From: Neobacillus citreus
GTDB taxonomy: Bacteria > Bacillota > Bacilli > Bacillales > Cytobacillaceae
Reading direction: 5' to 3'
DNA: 62,751 nt
NCBI RefSeq assembly: GCF_018343545.2
Contig: NZ_JAGYPE020000032.1
Location: 1-62,751, forward strand
The translations under genes were made by a program, and so were the position numbers. Numbering within the stretch: position 1 is the stretch's first letter; each line of letters begins with the position of its first letter. Positions 1 through 9,019 of the stretch are shown one piece after another. The notes beneath the pieces are model-generated. The model searched no databases and was not told the DNA's origin. It saw only the letters and a list, made by a program, of their open reading frames with translations.

Positions 1-2100
1 GGCCATAAGTACAATGCGGAACTAGGTGTCCATATCAATGCACAAGAAACCTATCCTGAAGCTAAAGCATTTAGTGAAGATTTTATTGACGGTCCTAATT
101 CTAAAGGATGGGGCTGGTTGGATCAGTCTTACACGATTAATAAATTGAAGGATTTATACTCGGGTACAAGGGCTACTAGGCTTGATGAATTAAAGGCCGC
201 TGCCCCAGGATTGGACTTTATTTACTTAGACGTATGGTATCAAGATCAGTGGGAATCAAACCGGATTTCCGAGCAATTCCATAACCGTGGCTGGAGGCTC
301 ACAACAGAGTTTGGAACGTCCGTGGCTAATTATTCCACCTGGCAGCACTGGGCAACGGATAAGAACTATGGCGGTCCGGCCAGCAAGGGAATCAATTCTG
401 AAGTTCTCCGCTTCATCAGCAATCACCAAAGGGATTCCTGGGTACTGAATTGGCCGGAAGCAGGCGGTACAGCTGACCACCCGCTATTAGGCGGCTTTGA
501 ATTAGCTGGATTTGAGGGCTGGCAATCGGATAAAAACTTTGACCAGTTTATCCGAATGACCTTTAATACCAATCTGCCAACTAAATTTTTACAAAAATAT
601 TATGTAATGGATTGGACCATAGCTGAAGGCGACAGAAGCAAAATCAACTTGGAAAAGGAAATTAAATTACAGGATCCAAGCAACGGGGATGTCGTTGTTG
701 TCACTAGAAAGGATAATTCACGAGAACGTGTGATTACGCTTAACGGAAATGTTGTCCTTGATGAAAATACGTATTTGATTCCATGGGTTGAACAAGATTT
801 CAAGAACCCAACTCCTGATTCTGAAAAACTATATCACTGGAATTTGGCAGGCGGTACCACTACTTGGACCCTTCCAGACGAGTATAAAGGGTCATCAAAA
901 GTGTATGTCTATAAATTGACTGACCAAGGCCGCACGGATGTGGAAAAAGTCAAGGTTGTTAATAACCAGATTACATTAACGGCAGAAGCCGCCACACCTT
1001 ATTTGGTCGTACCTGATAAAAAGGAAAAGGGATTGCAGGTTGGTGACTGGAGCAAGGGTGCACATATCTATGATTCAGGCTTTAATTCAGGAACCGTGAA
1101 GGATGAACACACAAAGATTGCCGGAGATAAAACGGCGGTAAGCGTGATCCGTACGAGCCAAACCGGTGATGCCCGCAATCTTAGCAGCGGCGACTATTAT
1201 TTGAATTTTGATAGTCCATTGGAGCTTACCGCGGTATCAAGAGTGCTTACTGACCTGGAACCGGGCAAGGATTATGTGGCAGAGGTTTATGTAGAGAACA
1301 ACAGTGATGTGAAAGCCGGTATTGCTATAAATGGCGGAGTAAAGGATGTCAGCAATTATACGCTGCGCAGCCAGCAAAAGAATTATGTAAAGGCTGATTC
1401 CCATGCTGCGAATGATGGCTACAACAGCAAAATGCAGAGAATGCAAGTAAGCTTTACCGCTACATCTAAAAAGGCAGAATTGATTCTCAGCCGAGAAGCA
1501 GGTGAAGGTGTAACTAAGTTTGATGATATCAGAATTGTTCAAAAAACCTTGAATAATAAAGTATCTCCAAATGTGTTTGAGCAGGACTTTGAATCCGTTG
1601 TTCAAGGAATTTACCCGTTTGTCATTGGCAATACGGAAGGTGTTGAGGACAATCGAATTCATTTGGCGGAATTACACGCCCCGTATACTCAAAAAGGCTG
1701 GGCAGGCAAAAAATTAGTGGATGATGTTCTTTCTGGAAATTGGTCTGTGAAGGTCAATACAGGAAACAAAGGGTTATTGTATCGAACGATTCCACAGCAT
1801 TTCCGTTTTGAACCAGGTGTGACCTATACCGTTTCTTTTGACTACCAGACGACAGCCGGTGCTTATCGATTTATCTCCGGTGATCAAGAAGTCGATGTGC
1901 GTAATATTGGAGAAGCCAAGGGATTACATTTAAATCAAGCCCTTTCAGCGTCAACAGATACTAAAAGGGTTGAGTTTACTATCACAGGCTCTGAAAACGG
2001 GCAAACCTATATTGGGATTTTCAGTGACGGAGCAAGCCTTAACGGAGATACTGGAGCCGGAACATTCATGCTAGACAACCTTCGAATCGAACGCAACTAA
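1..2100 (+). CDS. Endo-alpha-N-acetylgalactosaminidase, GH101 family (5' end outside window)
   Basis: The frame is open from base 1, so only the C-terminal part (about 699 codons) is present. GH101 enzymes release the core-1 disaccharide Gal-GalNAc from mucin-type O-glycans. Family landmarks are the GVHINAQETYPEA strand near the left edge, LDVWY carrying the probable nucleophile Asp (codon 229-231), and TTEFG carrying the probable acid/base Glu (codon 307-309). The two are 26 residues apart, against 32 in the pneumococcal enzyme as I recall it, so the connecting loop is shorter. After the barrel come beta-rich modules, including two galactose-binding-like segments that end in FDDIRI and LDNLRI. 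No sortase motif is present at the C-terminus. A TTG at 118 is internal, not the start. The assignment is strong; the exact substrate is inferred from the family. Confidence 0.9.
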   Translation, partial: GHKYNAELGVHINAQETYPEAKAFSEDFIDGPNSKGWGWLDQSYTINKLKDLYSGTRATRLDELKAAAPGLDFIYLDVWYQDQWESNRISEQFHNRGWRLTTEFGTSVANYSTWQHWATDKNYGGPASKGINSEVLRFISNHQRDSWVLNWPEAGGTADHPLLGGFELAGFEGWQSDKNFDQFIRMTFNTNLPTKFLQKYYVMDWTIAEGDRSKINLEKEIKLQDPSNGDVVVVTRKDNSRERVITLNGNVVLDENTYLIPWVEQDFKNPTPDSEKLYHWNLAGGTTTWTLPDEYKGSSKVYVYKLTDQGRTDVEKVKVVNNQITLTAEAATPYLVVPDKKEKGLQVGDWSKGAHIYDSGFNSGTVKDEHTKIAGDKTAVSVIRTSQTGDARNLSSGDYYLNFDSPLELTAVSRVLTDLEPGKDYVAEVYVENNSDVKAGIAINGGVKDVSNYTLRSQQKNYVKADSHAANDGYNSKMQRMQVSFTATSKKAELILSREAGEGVTKFDDIRIVQKTLNNKVSPNVFEQDFESVVQGIYPFVIGNTEGVEDNRIHLAELHAPYTQKGWAGKKLVDDVLSGNWSVKVNTGNKGLLYRTIPQHFRFEPGVTYTVSFDYQTTAGAYRFISGDQEVDVRNIGEAKGLHLNQALSASTDTKRVEFTITGSENGQTYIGIFSDGASLNGDTGAGTFMLDNLRIERN

Positions 2101-2108
2101 AAAAGGCC

Positions 2109-2150
2109 AAACAGCCCAGCTTTAAACGGTAACAAACTGGGCTGTTTTGT
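2109..2150 (+). terminator. Terminator after the GH101 gene
   Basis: A 10-bp perfect stem, AACAGCCCAG (2110-2119) with CTGGGCTGTT (2138-2147), starts about 10 bases after the stop codon and runs into TTTTG. A closely related hairpin stands at 11845-11891. Confidence 0.75.
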
Positions 2151-2157
2151 GAAACAG

Positions 2158-2205
2158 GGTCAGACCCCCACTGCGTTAATACTTTAACGGAGCGGGGAGC
2201 TGACC
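2158..2205. repeat. Palindromic REP-like element (GGTCAGACCCC type)
   Basis: GGTCAGACCCCCACTGCGTTAA (arm 2158-2179) pairs imperfectly with the arm at 2184-2205, which ends GAGCTGACC. It looks like a dispersed palindrome rather than a gene. The remaining intergenic DNA up to 2385 holds an AT-rich presumed promoter region, with no box clear enough to call. Confidence 0.45.
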
Positions 2206-2385
2206 TCATTTTTCGTATGAATATAATTCGTGCAGGAGCCAGCCCCAACTACAGCGAACCGGTCCAATTATTTCAGCGGTTTCAAAAAGGGTAGTAAGAA
2301 AATTAATACTATTCGCACAAATCATCCGATGCTACTATTGTCTTAAATTAATATTCAATCTTATTAAGGCAGGTGTTTAATTACT

Positions 2386-3216
2386 ATGGAAGCGGATACA
2401 TCAATAACAAACAAATCCAATCAAAAGGTATTAGTTAAATCTAATGTAAGTCGGGCAGAAGGCATCACTGGTAAGGGCTGGTTAGTTTTATCATTAGGTG
2501 TTGCAATAATCCTTTGGACTATTTTGTCTTTTATTCCCTCCACAGCAAGAAGCTTTCCAAATATTATTAAGGTCACTGAGTCCATTGGAACTATGATTCA
2601 GCGGGGGGTCTTTTGGAGGGACATTGCCAGCAGTTTAATTTCTGTTGTATCTGGTTTTTCCCTTGGCTTTATTATTTCGCTTCCTGTTGCAGTGCTGATG
2701 GCATGGTACCGGCCCATTCGGTTAATAATAGAACCTTGGATTCAATTTATTCGAAATATCCCTCCTCTTGCTTATGTACCGCTAGTCGTTATTTCAGCAG
2801 GAGTTGGACGTACACCGCAAATTATTGTTATTACAATTGCAACATTTTTAACAATGTCTATCACCATTTATCAAGGGGTAAGAAATATTGACCCTACCTT
2901 AATTAAAGCAGCAAGAGTACTAGGGGCAAAAGACCGGGATATATTTCTAAAAGTAATTGCCCCTGCTTCCCTGCCTTTCATTATGACGGCTATTCGCCTT
3001 GGGACGGCAGTCGGGCTGACTTCATTGATTGCCGCTGAATCAACAGGCGCCTCCGCAGGTCTTGGGATGAGAATTCGCGCGTTAAATAACACATTCGAAT
3101 CCTCCTCCATGCTTTTGTACATTATTATCATTGGAATCATAGGTTTGATTTTTGAACGGCTTGTGAAACTTCTTGAAAGGAGGTTAACCGGATGGCAGGA
3201 AAAGAAAGAAATGTAA
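2386..3216 (+). CDS. ABC transporter permease, SsuC/TauC-like
   Basis: This 276-residue inner-membrane protein has about six hydrophobic segments. The cytoplasmic EAA-type loop lies in the middle-to-late part (AARVLGAKDRDIFLKVIAP) and contacts the ATPase. The family imports sulfonates, taurine, nitrate or thiamine precursors; which of these applies cannot be read from sequence. The ATG at 2386 follows AAGGCAGGTG. The last 25 bases overlap the ATPase gene, a sign of translational coupling. The gene order permease-ATPase-binding protein differs from the common order with the binding protein first. It may supply sulfur or an amino-sulfonate beside a sulfated-glycan locus, but that is inference from neighbours. 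Confidence 0.87.
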   Translation: MEADTSITNKSNQKVLVKSNVSRAEGITGKGWLVLSLGVAIILWTILSFIPSTARSFPNIIKVTESIGTMIQRGVFWRDIASSLISVVSGFSLGFIISLPVAVLMAWYRPIRLIIEPWIQFIRNIPPLAYVPLVVISAGVGRTPQIIVITIATFLTMSITIYQGVRNIDPTLIKAARVLGAKDRDIFLKVIAPASLPFIMTAIRLGTAVGLTSLIAAESTGASAGLGMRIRALNNTFESSSMLLYIIIIGIIGLIFERLVKLLERRLTGWQEKKEM

Positions 3217-3983
3217 AGGTGAAAATTGAAAACCTCCATAAAACCTATCCTTCCCGAAATGGGGAGGTAACCGCTCTGAATGGGGTTAATCTCAATATAA
3301 TGGAAAACGAATTCATAACGGTTGTCGGCCCCTCAGGCTGCGGCAAGTCGACCCTATTAAATATTATTGCAGGGTTGGAAAGGCCTACTTCCGGCAAAGT
3401 TCTCTGTGATAACCAAGAAATTAACGGAACCGGAACAGAAAGAGGAGTGGTGTTTCAACAATACGCCTTGTTCCCATGGCTAACGGTAAAAGGAAATGTA
3501 CAATTTGGTATTCATCTTCAAGGAATAAAAGGGGATGAAGCGGATCAATTAGCCATGAAATATATTAGAATGGTAGATTTGGAGGATTTCGTTGATCATT
3601 ATCCAAAGGAATTATCAGGCGGCATGAAGCAGCGAGTTGCCATTGCCAGGGCCTACGCTGCCAATCCCTCTGTTCTATTAATGGATGAACCATTTGGCGC
3701 GCTTGATGCACAAACGAGAACCCAGCTTCAGGAAGAGTTATTACATACATGGGAGAAGGAACAAAAGACTTGTTTCTTTATTACTCATGATGTGGACGAG
3801 GCCATCATATTAGGCCAGAAGGTCGTGATTATGAGTGCCCGGCCAGGAAGAATTAAAGAAATAGTGGATATTTCAATCCCTTATCCGCGTAATCAGGAAT
3901 CGAAGATCACCAAGGAATTCTTAGATGCTAAGAATTATATATGGAGTCAGGTCTATAAAGAATATTTGGAGGTAAGAAAGTAA
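3192..3983 (+). CDS. ABC transporter ATP-binding protein, SsuB/TauB-like
   Basis: This 263-residue ATPase energises the permease encoded just upstream. It shows Walker A GPSGCGKST, a Q-loop in VVFQQYALFPW, signature LSGGMKQR, Walker B VLLMDEP followed by the D-loop (FGALD), and the switch His in FITHDVDEA. The ALFPW and DVDEAI wording is typical of the nitrate/sulfonate/taurine subfamily. AGGAGG at 3179-3184 sits 7 bases before the ATG at 3192, inside the permease gene, so the two are probably co-translated. It is dedicated to this importer by position; nothing links it to the CUT1 sugar importer 14 kb downstream, whose usual ATPase partner belongs to a different subfamily. Confidence 0.9.
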   Translation: MAGKERNVKVKIENLHKTYPSRNGEVTALNGVNLNIMENEFITVVGPSGCGKSTLLNIIAGLERPTSGKVLCDNQEINGTGTERGVVFQQYALFPWLTVKGNVQFGIHLQGIKGDEADQLAMKYIRMVDLEDFVDHYPKELSGGMKQRVAIARAYAANPSVLLMDEPFGALDAQTRTQLQEELLHTWEKEQKTCFFITHDVDEAIILGQKVVIMSARPGRIKEIVDISIPYPRNQESKITKEFLDAKNYIWSQVYKEYLEVRK

Positions 3984-4034
3984 GATTTTGCGCACTGCTA
4001 GATTTAAAAATTTATATAAAGGGGATATGTTGAA

Positions 4035-5063
4035 ATGAAAAGGTTTGCGAGTTTATTGGCCGTTTTACTTGTTATATTTTCATTAGTTGCCTGCTCAAGC
4101 AGCACTACTACCGGGGAGACCTATTCCAAGGATAAAAAAGGAGATCAGAAACTAACAACGATCAGTGTCGGCTATATGCCAAACTATGCCAGCTTAAATT
4201 CTGTTGTTGCCGGAATGAAGACAGGGGCTTTTAAAGAACAAGGAATTGATGTGAAATTAGTTGAATTTGCCGATGGCCCAACCATTATTGCTGCATTGGA
4301 ATCCGGCAGCATTAATGTCGGGTATATTGGACCTGGTGCCCACGTCCTGCCGATTCAAGGACAGGCAGAAATTTTTGCCTTTTCACAACTAGGAAATGCT
4401 GATGAGGTTATTGGAAATGTCAAAAAAGGCGTCAAAACCATTCAGGATTTAAAAGGCAAAACGATTGCAGTAGCTACTGGGACTTCAAGTGAACAGATTC
4501 TAACAATGACATTGGCTGAAGCAGGTTTGACTACGAAGGATGTAAAGTTAATGAATATGGATGCATCCGCTATTGTAACGGCGATGATTTCCGGAAGTGT
4601 GGATGCGGTGGCAACCTGGTCTCCAAATACAAATGCAATCAAGAAGGAAATGGGTGATGATGTTGTTATGTTATCGAATAATAAGCGTTATGCCGATAAG
4701 TCCCCATCGATTGCATCTTGGGTAGTCAAACCGGGATATGCCGAAAAGAATAAGGAACAGCTGGAAAAATTCACACGCGGGTTATTTAAAGGTATGGATT
4801 ACCGCACAGATCATTTAGATGAGGTAGCGAAATGGGTTGCTGAAGAAATCGCTGTTGACCCTAAATCCGTATTAGATCAAACAGGTGACGGCGAGTGGAT
4901 TACAACTGATGAGCTTGTTAAACGTATTGAGGACGGAACGCTTGAAGCTTATTATCAAAAACAGCAGGAAAACTTTGTTGAGGCAGGTCGCTTAAAGAAA
5001 GAAGAAATGCGCCCGGTTAGCAAGTATGTATTATTCGATAATATGAAGAATGCCGCAAAATAA
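4035..5063 (+). CDS. Substrate-binding lipoprotein, SsuA/TauA-like (NMT1 family)
   Basis: This 342-residue lipoprotein has a signal peptide ending LVAC, with the lipidated Cys at residue 20, a short Ser/Thr-rich linker, then a two-lobed periplasmic-binding fold. Recognisable family features are the opening strand ISVGYMPNYASLN, the segment ALESGSINVGYIGPG and DLKGKTIAVATGTSSE. It captures a small solute outside the membrane for the permease and ATPase encoded upstream. The ligand is unknown; aliphatic sulfonate, taurine or a related anion are the likely options. GGGGATATG stands upstream of the ATG. A strong terminator follows, closing a three-gene operon. Confidence 0.87.
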   Translation: MKRFASLLAVLLVIFSLVACSSSTTTGETYSKDKKGDQKLTTISVGYMPNYASLNSVVAGMKTGAFKEQGIDVKLVEFADGPTIIAALESGSINVGYIGPGAHVLPIQGQAEIFAFSQLGNADEVIGNVKKGVKTIQDLKGKTIAVATGTSSEQILTMTLAEAGLTTKDVKLMNMDASAIVTAMISGSVDAVATWSPNTNAIKKEMGDDVVMLSNNKRYADKSPSIASWVVKPGYAEKNKEQLEKFTRGLFKGMDYRTDHLDEVAKWVAEEIAVDPKSVLDQTGDGEWITTDELVKRIEDGTLEAYYQKQQENFVEAGRLKKEEMRPVSKYVLFDNMKNAAK

Positions 5064-5091
5064 GGATGACTAAGGGAAAATAATAGATAAA

Positions 5092-5154
5092 AAGGCTGAC
5101 ACATTAGCGAAGTGACTCATGTCCATCTAGATGTAAGTCAGCCTAATTTTTTTA
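5092..5154 (+). terminator. Terminator closing the SsuABC-like operon
   Basis: AGGCTGAC (5093-5100) pairs with GTCAGCCT (5137-5144) around a long loop. The hairpin is followed by AATTTTTTTAC. Confidence 0.7.
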
Positions 5155-5173
5155 CTATTATAGGTGATTGTGA

Positions 5174-6655
5174 ATGCTCTTGATTTTAATGATGTTTCTT
5201 ATTATTGCATCCATTCTGGTTGTCATTGTGAAAAGGAACAAGGAATCCTTCTATCTATTTGGGATGTGTATTAGTTTAGCGATCATGCTTACTGGCATTC
5301 TTTTATACATAGCGAAAAAAGGCGGAATAAGCAGGGAGTTACAGACTTTCTTTTTTTTTAATAACGGAATAAAGATGTGGATTCAATACTTTCAAATAAC
5401 CTTAGACCATCTTGGTCTTATGATTGCGATTGGAAGATCGTTATTCCCTCTTTTTCTACTATTATTAGCTTTTCATTATTCCATGCCTCCATGGCTGGCT
5501 CGAAACTATTGGCTGCGGCGAATGGCCAGCTGTCTGCCTGTTTTTCTCATTATTCTATACCATCCTGTTGTGTTTCGGTTGTTAACACACGATAACGAGG
5601 CATGGAAACAGGTAATCATGCTGGGGATCAATGGTTTGTTTAGTATGTATCTTCTTGTTTCGATCATTCTACTGGTGATTGAAGCGCATTCTATTCAGAT
5701 GAACTATTTTAGGCGGAAGTTTATCTGGATTATTTCCTTTATCTTATCGTTAAGTTTGTTGTATCTCCTTTATTTTGGCCAAGACCCGTCTCAGGTCTAT
5801 CAGCTGTACTCTTATAAAAATGGGATCTATTATCTTAACTCTGTTTTATCGGTGCCGGCCTACATTTTAATCGTGATTGTCAATTTGTTTCTCGCCATTA
5901 TCGGGTCTGCCAGTTTAATTAAGTATACACATGACCAATTTGAGGCAAACAGAGAAGAAATTACAATCCAGCGTAAATTTGAGGCGATTAGTACGGGAAC
6001 GGCTGTATTCGTCCACAGTATTAAGAATCAGCTGCTTGCCAATCGGGTGGTATTTAAACGAATTCATGGTGCCATGCAGGATGGGATGGATGTAGAGAAA
6101 TTAAAAGGCCATATCGATACACTCTCTCAACAAAATGAAAATATTCTTCAGAGAATTGAGGAGCTATATCGCTCGGTTAAAACAAATGTTGTTCACCTGA
6201 TTCCTGTAGCATTACCGGAAGTGATTGATAGTTCACTAGAACGATTCCAGCAAAAGTATCCTGATAAACAGGTGGAGGTTCAAGTCCCTCCAAGCACGAT
6301 GATCTTAGCAGATAAAGTGCACCTGAGCGAGGCCATCTATAATTTACTAACCAATGCTCAGGAGGCGGTGAATGGACTGGATGATGGGAAAGAGGAGAGG
6401 GTATCCGTCCATTGTTATAACACGAGCGAATATACCGTAATTGAGGTGAAGGATTCAGGAATAGGAATTGGGAAAAAAGAAGCGAAAAAAATATTTGAAC
6501 CCTTTTATTCCAATAAGAACACGAACCAAAATTGGGGAATGGGCCTGCACTATGTAAGAACGATTGTAAAGGAGCATTTTGGCAACTTGCGTTTTGAAAG
6601 TGAAGAAGGGAAGGGTAGCACTTTCTATGTTTTATTACCAAACTTTAAAGGATAG
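5174..6655 (+). CDS. Membrane sensor histidine kinase (TCS 1)
   Basis: This 493-residue kinase has about seven hydrophobic segments in residues 1-255 and no separate extracellular domain. A helical DHp region contains the motif HSIKNQLLA with probable phospho-acceptor His281. A HATPase_c domain follows, with the N-box NLLTNAQEAV, G1 box DSGIGIG and the late GMGLHYVR. It should autophosphorylate and pass phosphate to the response regulator that starts 16 bases downstream. The membrane-embedded sensor resembles that of the second kinase in this window, which suggests a duplicated signalling pair. The signal is unknown; a GAG or O-glycan product, or a lipid-soluble cue, is inference from context. 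Confidence 0.85.
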   Translation: MLLILMMFLIIASILVVIVKRNKESFYLFGMCISLAIMLTGILLYIAKKGGISRELQTFFFFNNGIKMWIQYFQITLDHLGLMIAIGRSLFPLFLLLLAFHYSMPPWLARNYWLRRMASCLPVFLIILYHPVVFRLLTHDNEAWKQVIMLGINGLFSMYLLVSIILLVIEAHSIQMNYFRRKFIWIISFILSLSLLYLLYFGQDPSQVYQLYSYKNGIYYLNSVLSVPAYILIVIVNLFLAIIGSASLIKYTHDQFEANREEITIQRKFEAISTGTAVFVHSIKNQLLANRVVFKRIHGAMQDGMDVEKLKGHIDTLSQQNENILQRIEELYRSVKTNVVHLIPVALPEVIDSSLERFQQKYPDKQVEVQVPPSTMILADKVHLSEAIYNLLTNAQEAVNGLDDGKEERVSVHCYNTSEYTVIEVKDSGIGIGKKEAKKIFEPFYSNKNTNQNWGMGLHYVRTIVKEHFGNLRFESEEGKGSTFYVLLPNFKG

Positions 6656-6670
6656 AAGGAGTGATGACTT

Positions 6671-7348
6671 TTGAATCCTTCTATTAAAATTATGATCGCT
6701 GATGATATTCAATTGTTACTTGAAGATTTGACAGAATTGATTAATAGTCAACCCGACATGGTAGTGGTTGGAACTGCTGAATGTGGTAAGGACATTGAAG
6801 AGTTAGCTAGAAAAGTAGATCATGATTTGATCTTAATGGATATCGAAATGGAAACGACAACCGCGGGGATCAAGGCAGCAGAAAGAATTAGGGACTGGTG
6901 CCGGGAGGAAAAAATCATCTATCTTACCGCCCATGAAACAAAGGAAATGATTTTAACGGCTGTGGGTACAGGAGCCATCGACTATATCGTCAAGGGGACA
7001 AAAGAGGAGGACATTTTGCACCATATCCGGCAGGCTCATATTGGAAAGCCCCTTATGGATGGAAAGATTCAAGAGATGGTTTTACAAGAGTATATGAGGC
7101 TGCGGCAATCGGAAAAAAGTCTGCTATTTTTTATTAGCAATATTTCTAACCTTACCAATACAGAAAGGGCCTTGATTGCCTATCTATTAAAGGGTCTGAA
7201 AATAAAGGAAATTGCTCGTGAAAGAAGTGTGGAGGTTGTCACGGTCAAATCACAGATGGGTACATTGTTAAAAAAATTCGGTGTTTCGCGAACGAAAGAG
7301 ATTGTCAAAACGATAAAGGATTTAAACTTATCGCATTTATTTTTATAA
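6671..7348 (+). CDS. Response regulator, NarL/LuxR type (TCS 1)
   Basis: The 225-residue protein has a receiver domain with the acidic pair D11-D12, phosphorylation site D57 in LILMDIEME and conserved Lys in the IVKGT turn. A C-terminal helix-turn-helix of LuxR style follows (LTNTERALIAYLLKGLKIKEIA). The start is TTG at 6671 after GAAGGAGTGATGAC. It is the cognate partner of the upstream kinase by position. The sulfatase gene begins 24 bases after its stop, so regulator and sulfatase are probably co-transcribed. Its targets may be the glycan genes around it; no binding site could be defined. Confidence 0.85.
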   Translation: MNPSIKIMIADDIQLLLEDLTELINSQPDMVVVGTAECGKDIEELARKVDHDLILMDIEMETTTAGIKAAERIRDWCREEKIIYLTAHETKEMILTAVGTGAIDYIVKGTKEEDILHHIRQAHIGKPLMDGKIQEMVLQEYMRLRQSEKSLLFFISNISNLTNTERALIAYLLKGLKIKEIARERSVEVVTVKSQMGTLLKKFGVSRTKEIVKTIKDLNLSHLFL

Positions 7349-7372
7349 GACAATATCGGAGGTTGTTAGATT

Positions 7373-8830
7373 ATGAGAATTGTTTATTTTGATATTGATT
7401 CATTACGCCCGGATCATTTAGGATGCTACGGGTACCAAAGAAATACAAGCCCGAATATTGATCAATTGGCGAAGGACGGGGTTCGTTTTTCACAAATGTA
7501 TTGCGCCTCTTCTCCGTGTGTGCCGGCGCGGGCCAGCTTCATTTCAGGACGATTCGGCATCAATCATGGTGCTTTAACGCATTGGGGGCCGGGATGTCAA
7601 TTTTATTATCCGCAAGGGGATTTCCATAGTAAGGAGATGCCTTTCTTTACGAGATATTTACGCGAAGCGGATCATCGGACGATTACTTTTTCGTCTTTTG
7701 CTGACAGGCATCATGCTTGGTGGTTCTTTGCCGGCTGGGATGAAGTTCATACCCATACGTTAAAAGGTGGAAATGAAGATGCGCATGAAGTGAATAATGC
7801 GGTTCTTCCTTGGATTAAAGAGCATGGAAAAGATGAGAATTACTTCCTGCATATTCAGTATTGGGACCCTCATTCGGCCTATACCTATCCGAAGGAGTAT
7901 GCAGAGCAATTTGCGGGTAAGCCCATTCCGGATTATCCGGATGAGGCAGCGATTCAAAAACATCGGAAAGACGCCCATCCGCGGTCAGCCAAGTTCCTGC
8001 ACTGGACAGAAAATTACAACACACTTCCACAGGATACAATGCCATATGAAATTGAAAACCGCGAGGACTTCAGAAAGTTGATCGATGGCTATGATGGGGG
8101 TATTTCCTATATGGATCAACACCTGGGCCAAATTATCAACGCCTATCGTGAACTGGGGATTGAAGATGAGATTTGCTTCATCATTACGGCGGATCATGCA
8201 GAATCGTTTGGGGAGCAAGGCTCTTATTTGGAGCACGGCATGGCTACAAAAGCGGTCCATCATATTCCTCTTATCGTCCGGGCACCCGGAATGGCCAAAG
8301 GCAAGGTGAATGATCACTTTACTTATAATGTCGATATTATGGCAACCGTTGCTGAAATGCTGGGATTACCTGTTCCAACAGGCTGGGATGGCACTTCGTT
8401 TCTGCCTGTTCTGAAAGATGAAGAAGTGGAGGGACGAGATTATCTTGTTCTTGAGCATGGACTATATGCCTGCCAACGAGCCGTCATGGATCGGAAATGG
8501 TACTTCCTATATACGTATCATCCAGGATTCTATCAGATTGATGATGTCATTTTATATGATCTTGAAAATGACCCCCATCAGCAGGTCAACGTGGCTCAGG
8601 ACTATCCGGAAGTGGTAGCGAAAATGTATCTGCGCTTATCGAAATGGATAGAAGAAAACCTTGCAAAGAATGGGGTAGGAAAAGACCCGATGCGGGACAT
8701 CCTTGCCAGCGGCGGACCGTTTCGTTACTTAGAGCCGCAAGACTGGGTTTTGCGCTTAGAAAATGCGGGCTGGCACAAAGAAGCAGAGGAGTATAGAAGG
8801 AAGTATATGAAAGCTCCGGTACAATATTAA
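7373..8830 (+). CDS. Sulfatase, Cys-type, cytoplasmic (sulfatase 1)
   Basis: This 485-residue type I sulfatase hydrolyses sulfate esters or sulfamates using a formylglycine made from Cys49 in the motif CVPAR. Metal-binding Asp residues lie in the N-terminal YFDIDSLRPDH and in ITADHAESFG. No signal peptide or membrane segment is present, so it should act on imported sulfated oligosaccharides inside the cell, where the maturase encoded at 38,039 could activate it. The start follows CGGAGG. It is the distal gene of the TCS 1 cluster. Which sulfate position it removes cannot be told from sequence; the family also contains arylsulfatase-like members. Confidence 0.87.
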   Translation: MRIVYFDIDSLRPDHLGCYGYQRNTSPNIDQLAKDGVRFSQMYCASSPCVPARASFISGRFGINHGALTHWGPGCQFYYPQGDFHSKEMPFFTRYLREADHRTITFSSFADRHHAWWFFAGWDEVHTHTLKGGNEDAHEVNNAVLPWIKEHGKDENYFLHIQYWDPHSAYTYPKEYAEQFAGKPIPDYPDEAAIQKHRKDAHPRSAKFLHWTENYNTLPQDTMPYEIENREDFRKLIDGYDGGISYMDQHLGQIINAYRELGIEDEICFIITADHAESFGEQGSYLEHGMATKAVHHIPLIVRAPGMAKGKVNDHFTYNVDIMATVAEMLGLPVPTGWDGTSFLPVLKDEEVEGRDYLVLEHGLYACQRAVMDRKWYFLYTYHPGFYQIDDVILYDLENDPHQQVNVAQDYPEVVAKMYLRLSKWIEENLAKNGVGKDPMRDILASGGPFRYLEPQDWVLRLENAGWHKEAEEYRRKYMKAPVQY

Positions 8831-8892
8831 TCCTTCTGCCCTGTCAGGATGCCCGCAAAGCCATAAAGGGATGTGAAGATTTAAACGAAATT

Positions 8893-8937
8893 GGACCTGT
8901 CCATCGGATGAACTGTTGCTGGGGGCAGGTTCTTTAT
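8893..8937 (+). terminator. Possible terminator after sulfatase 1
   Basis: GGACCTGTCC (8893-8902) can pair, with G-U wobbles, with GGGCAGGTTC (8923-8932), followed by TTTATT. The stem is modest. Confidence 0.45.
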
Positions 8938-9019
8938 TAGGGGGTGGTCAACATGTAGTTCCGACATATTGTTGTATTCCACAAACGATAATAAAAATTC
9001 CTAATGGGAGGGGAAACTT

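Noticed and set aside
118..120. TTG at 118 as the start of the GH101 gene
   Set aside because: The frame is open to base 1 and the upstream codons encode conserved GH101 sequence, so the gene is cut by the window edge.
1237..1662. 141-codon minus-strand frame inside the GH101 gene
   Set aside because: It lies opposite a recognised catalytic gene and has no ribosome binding site or domain.
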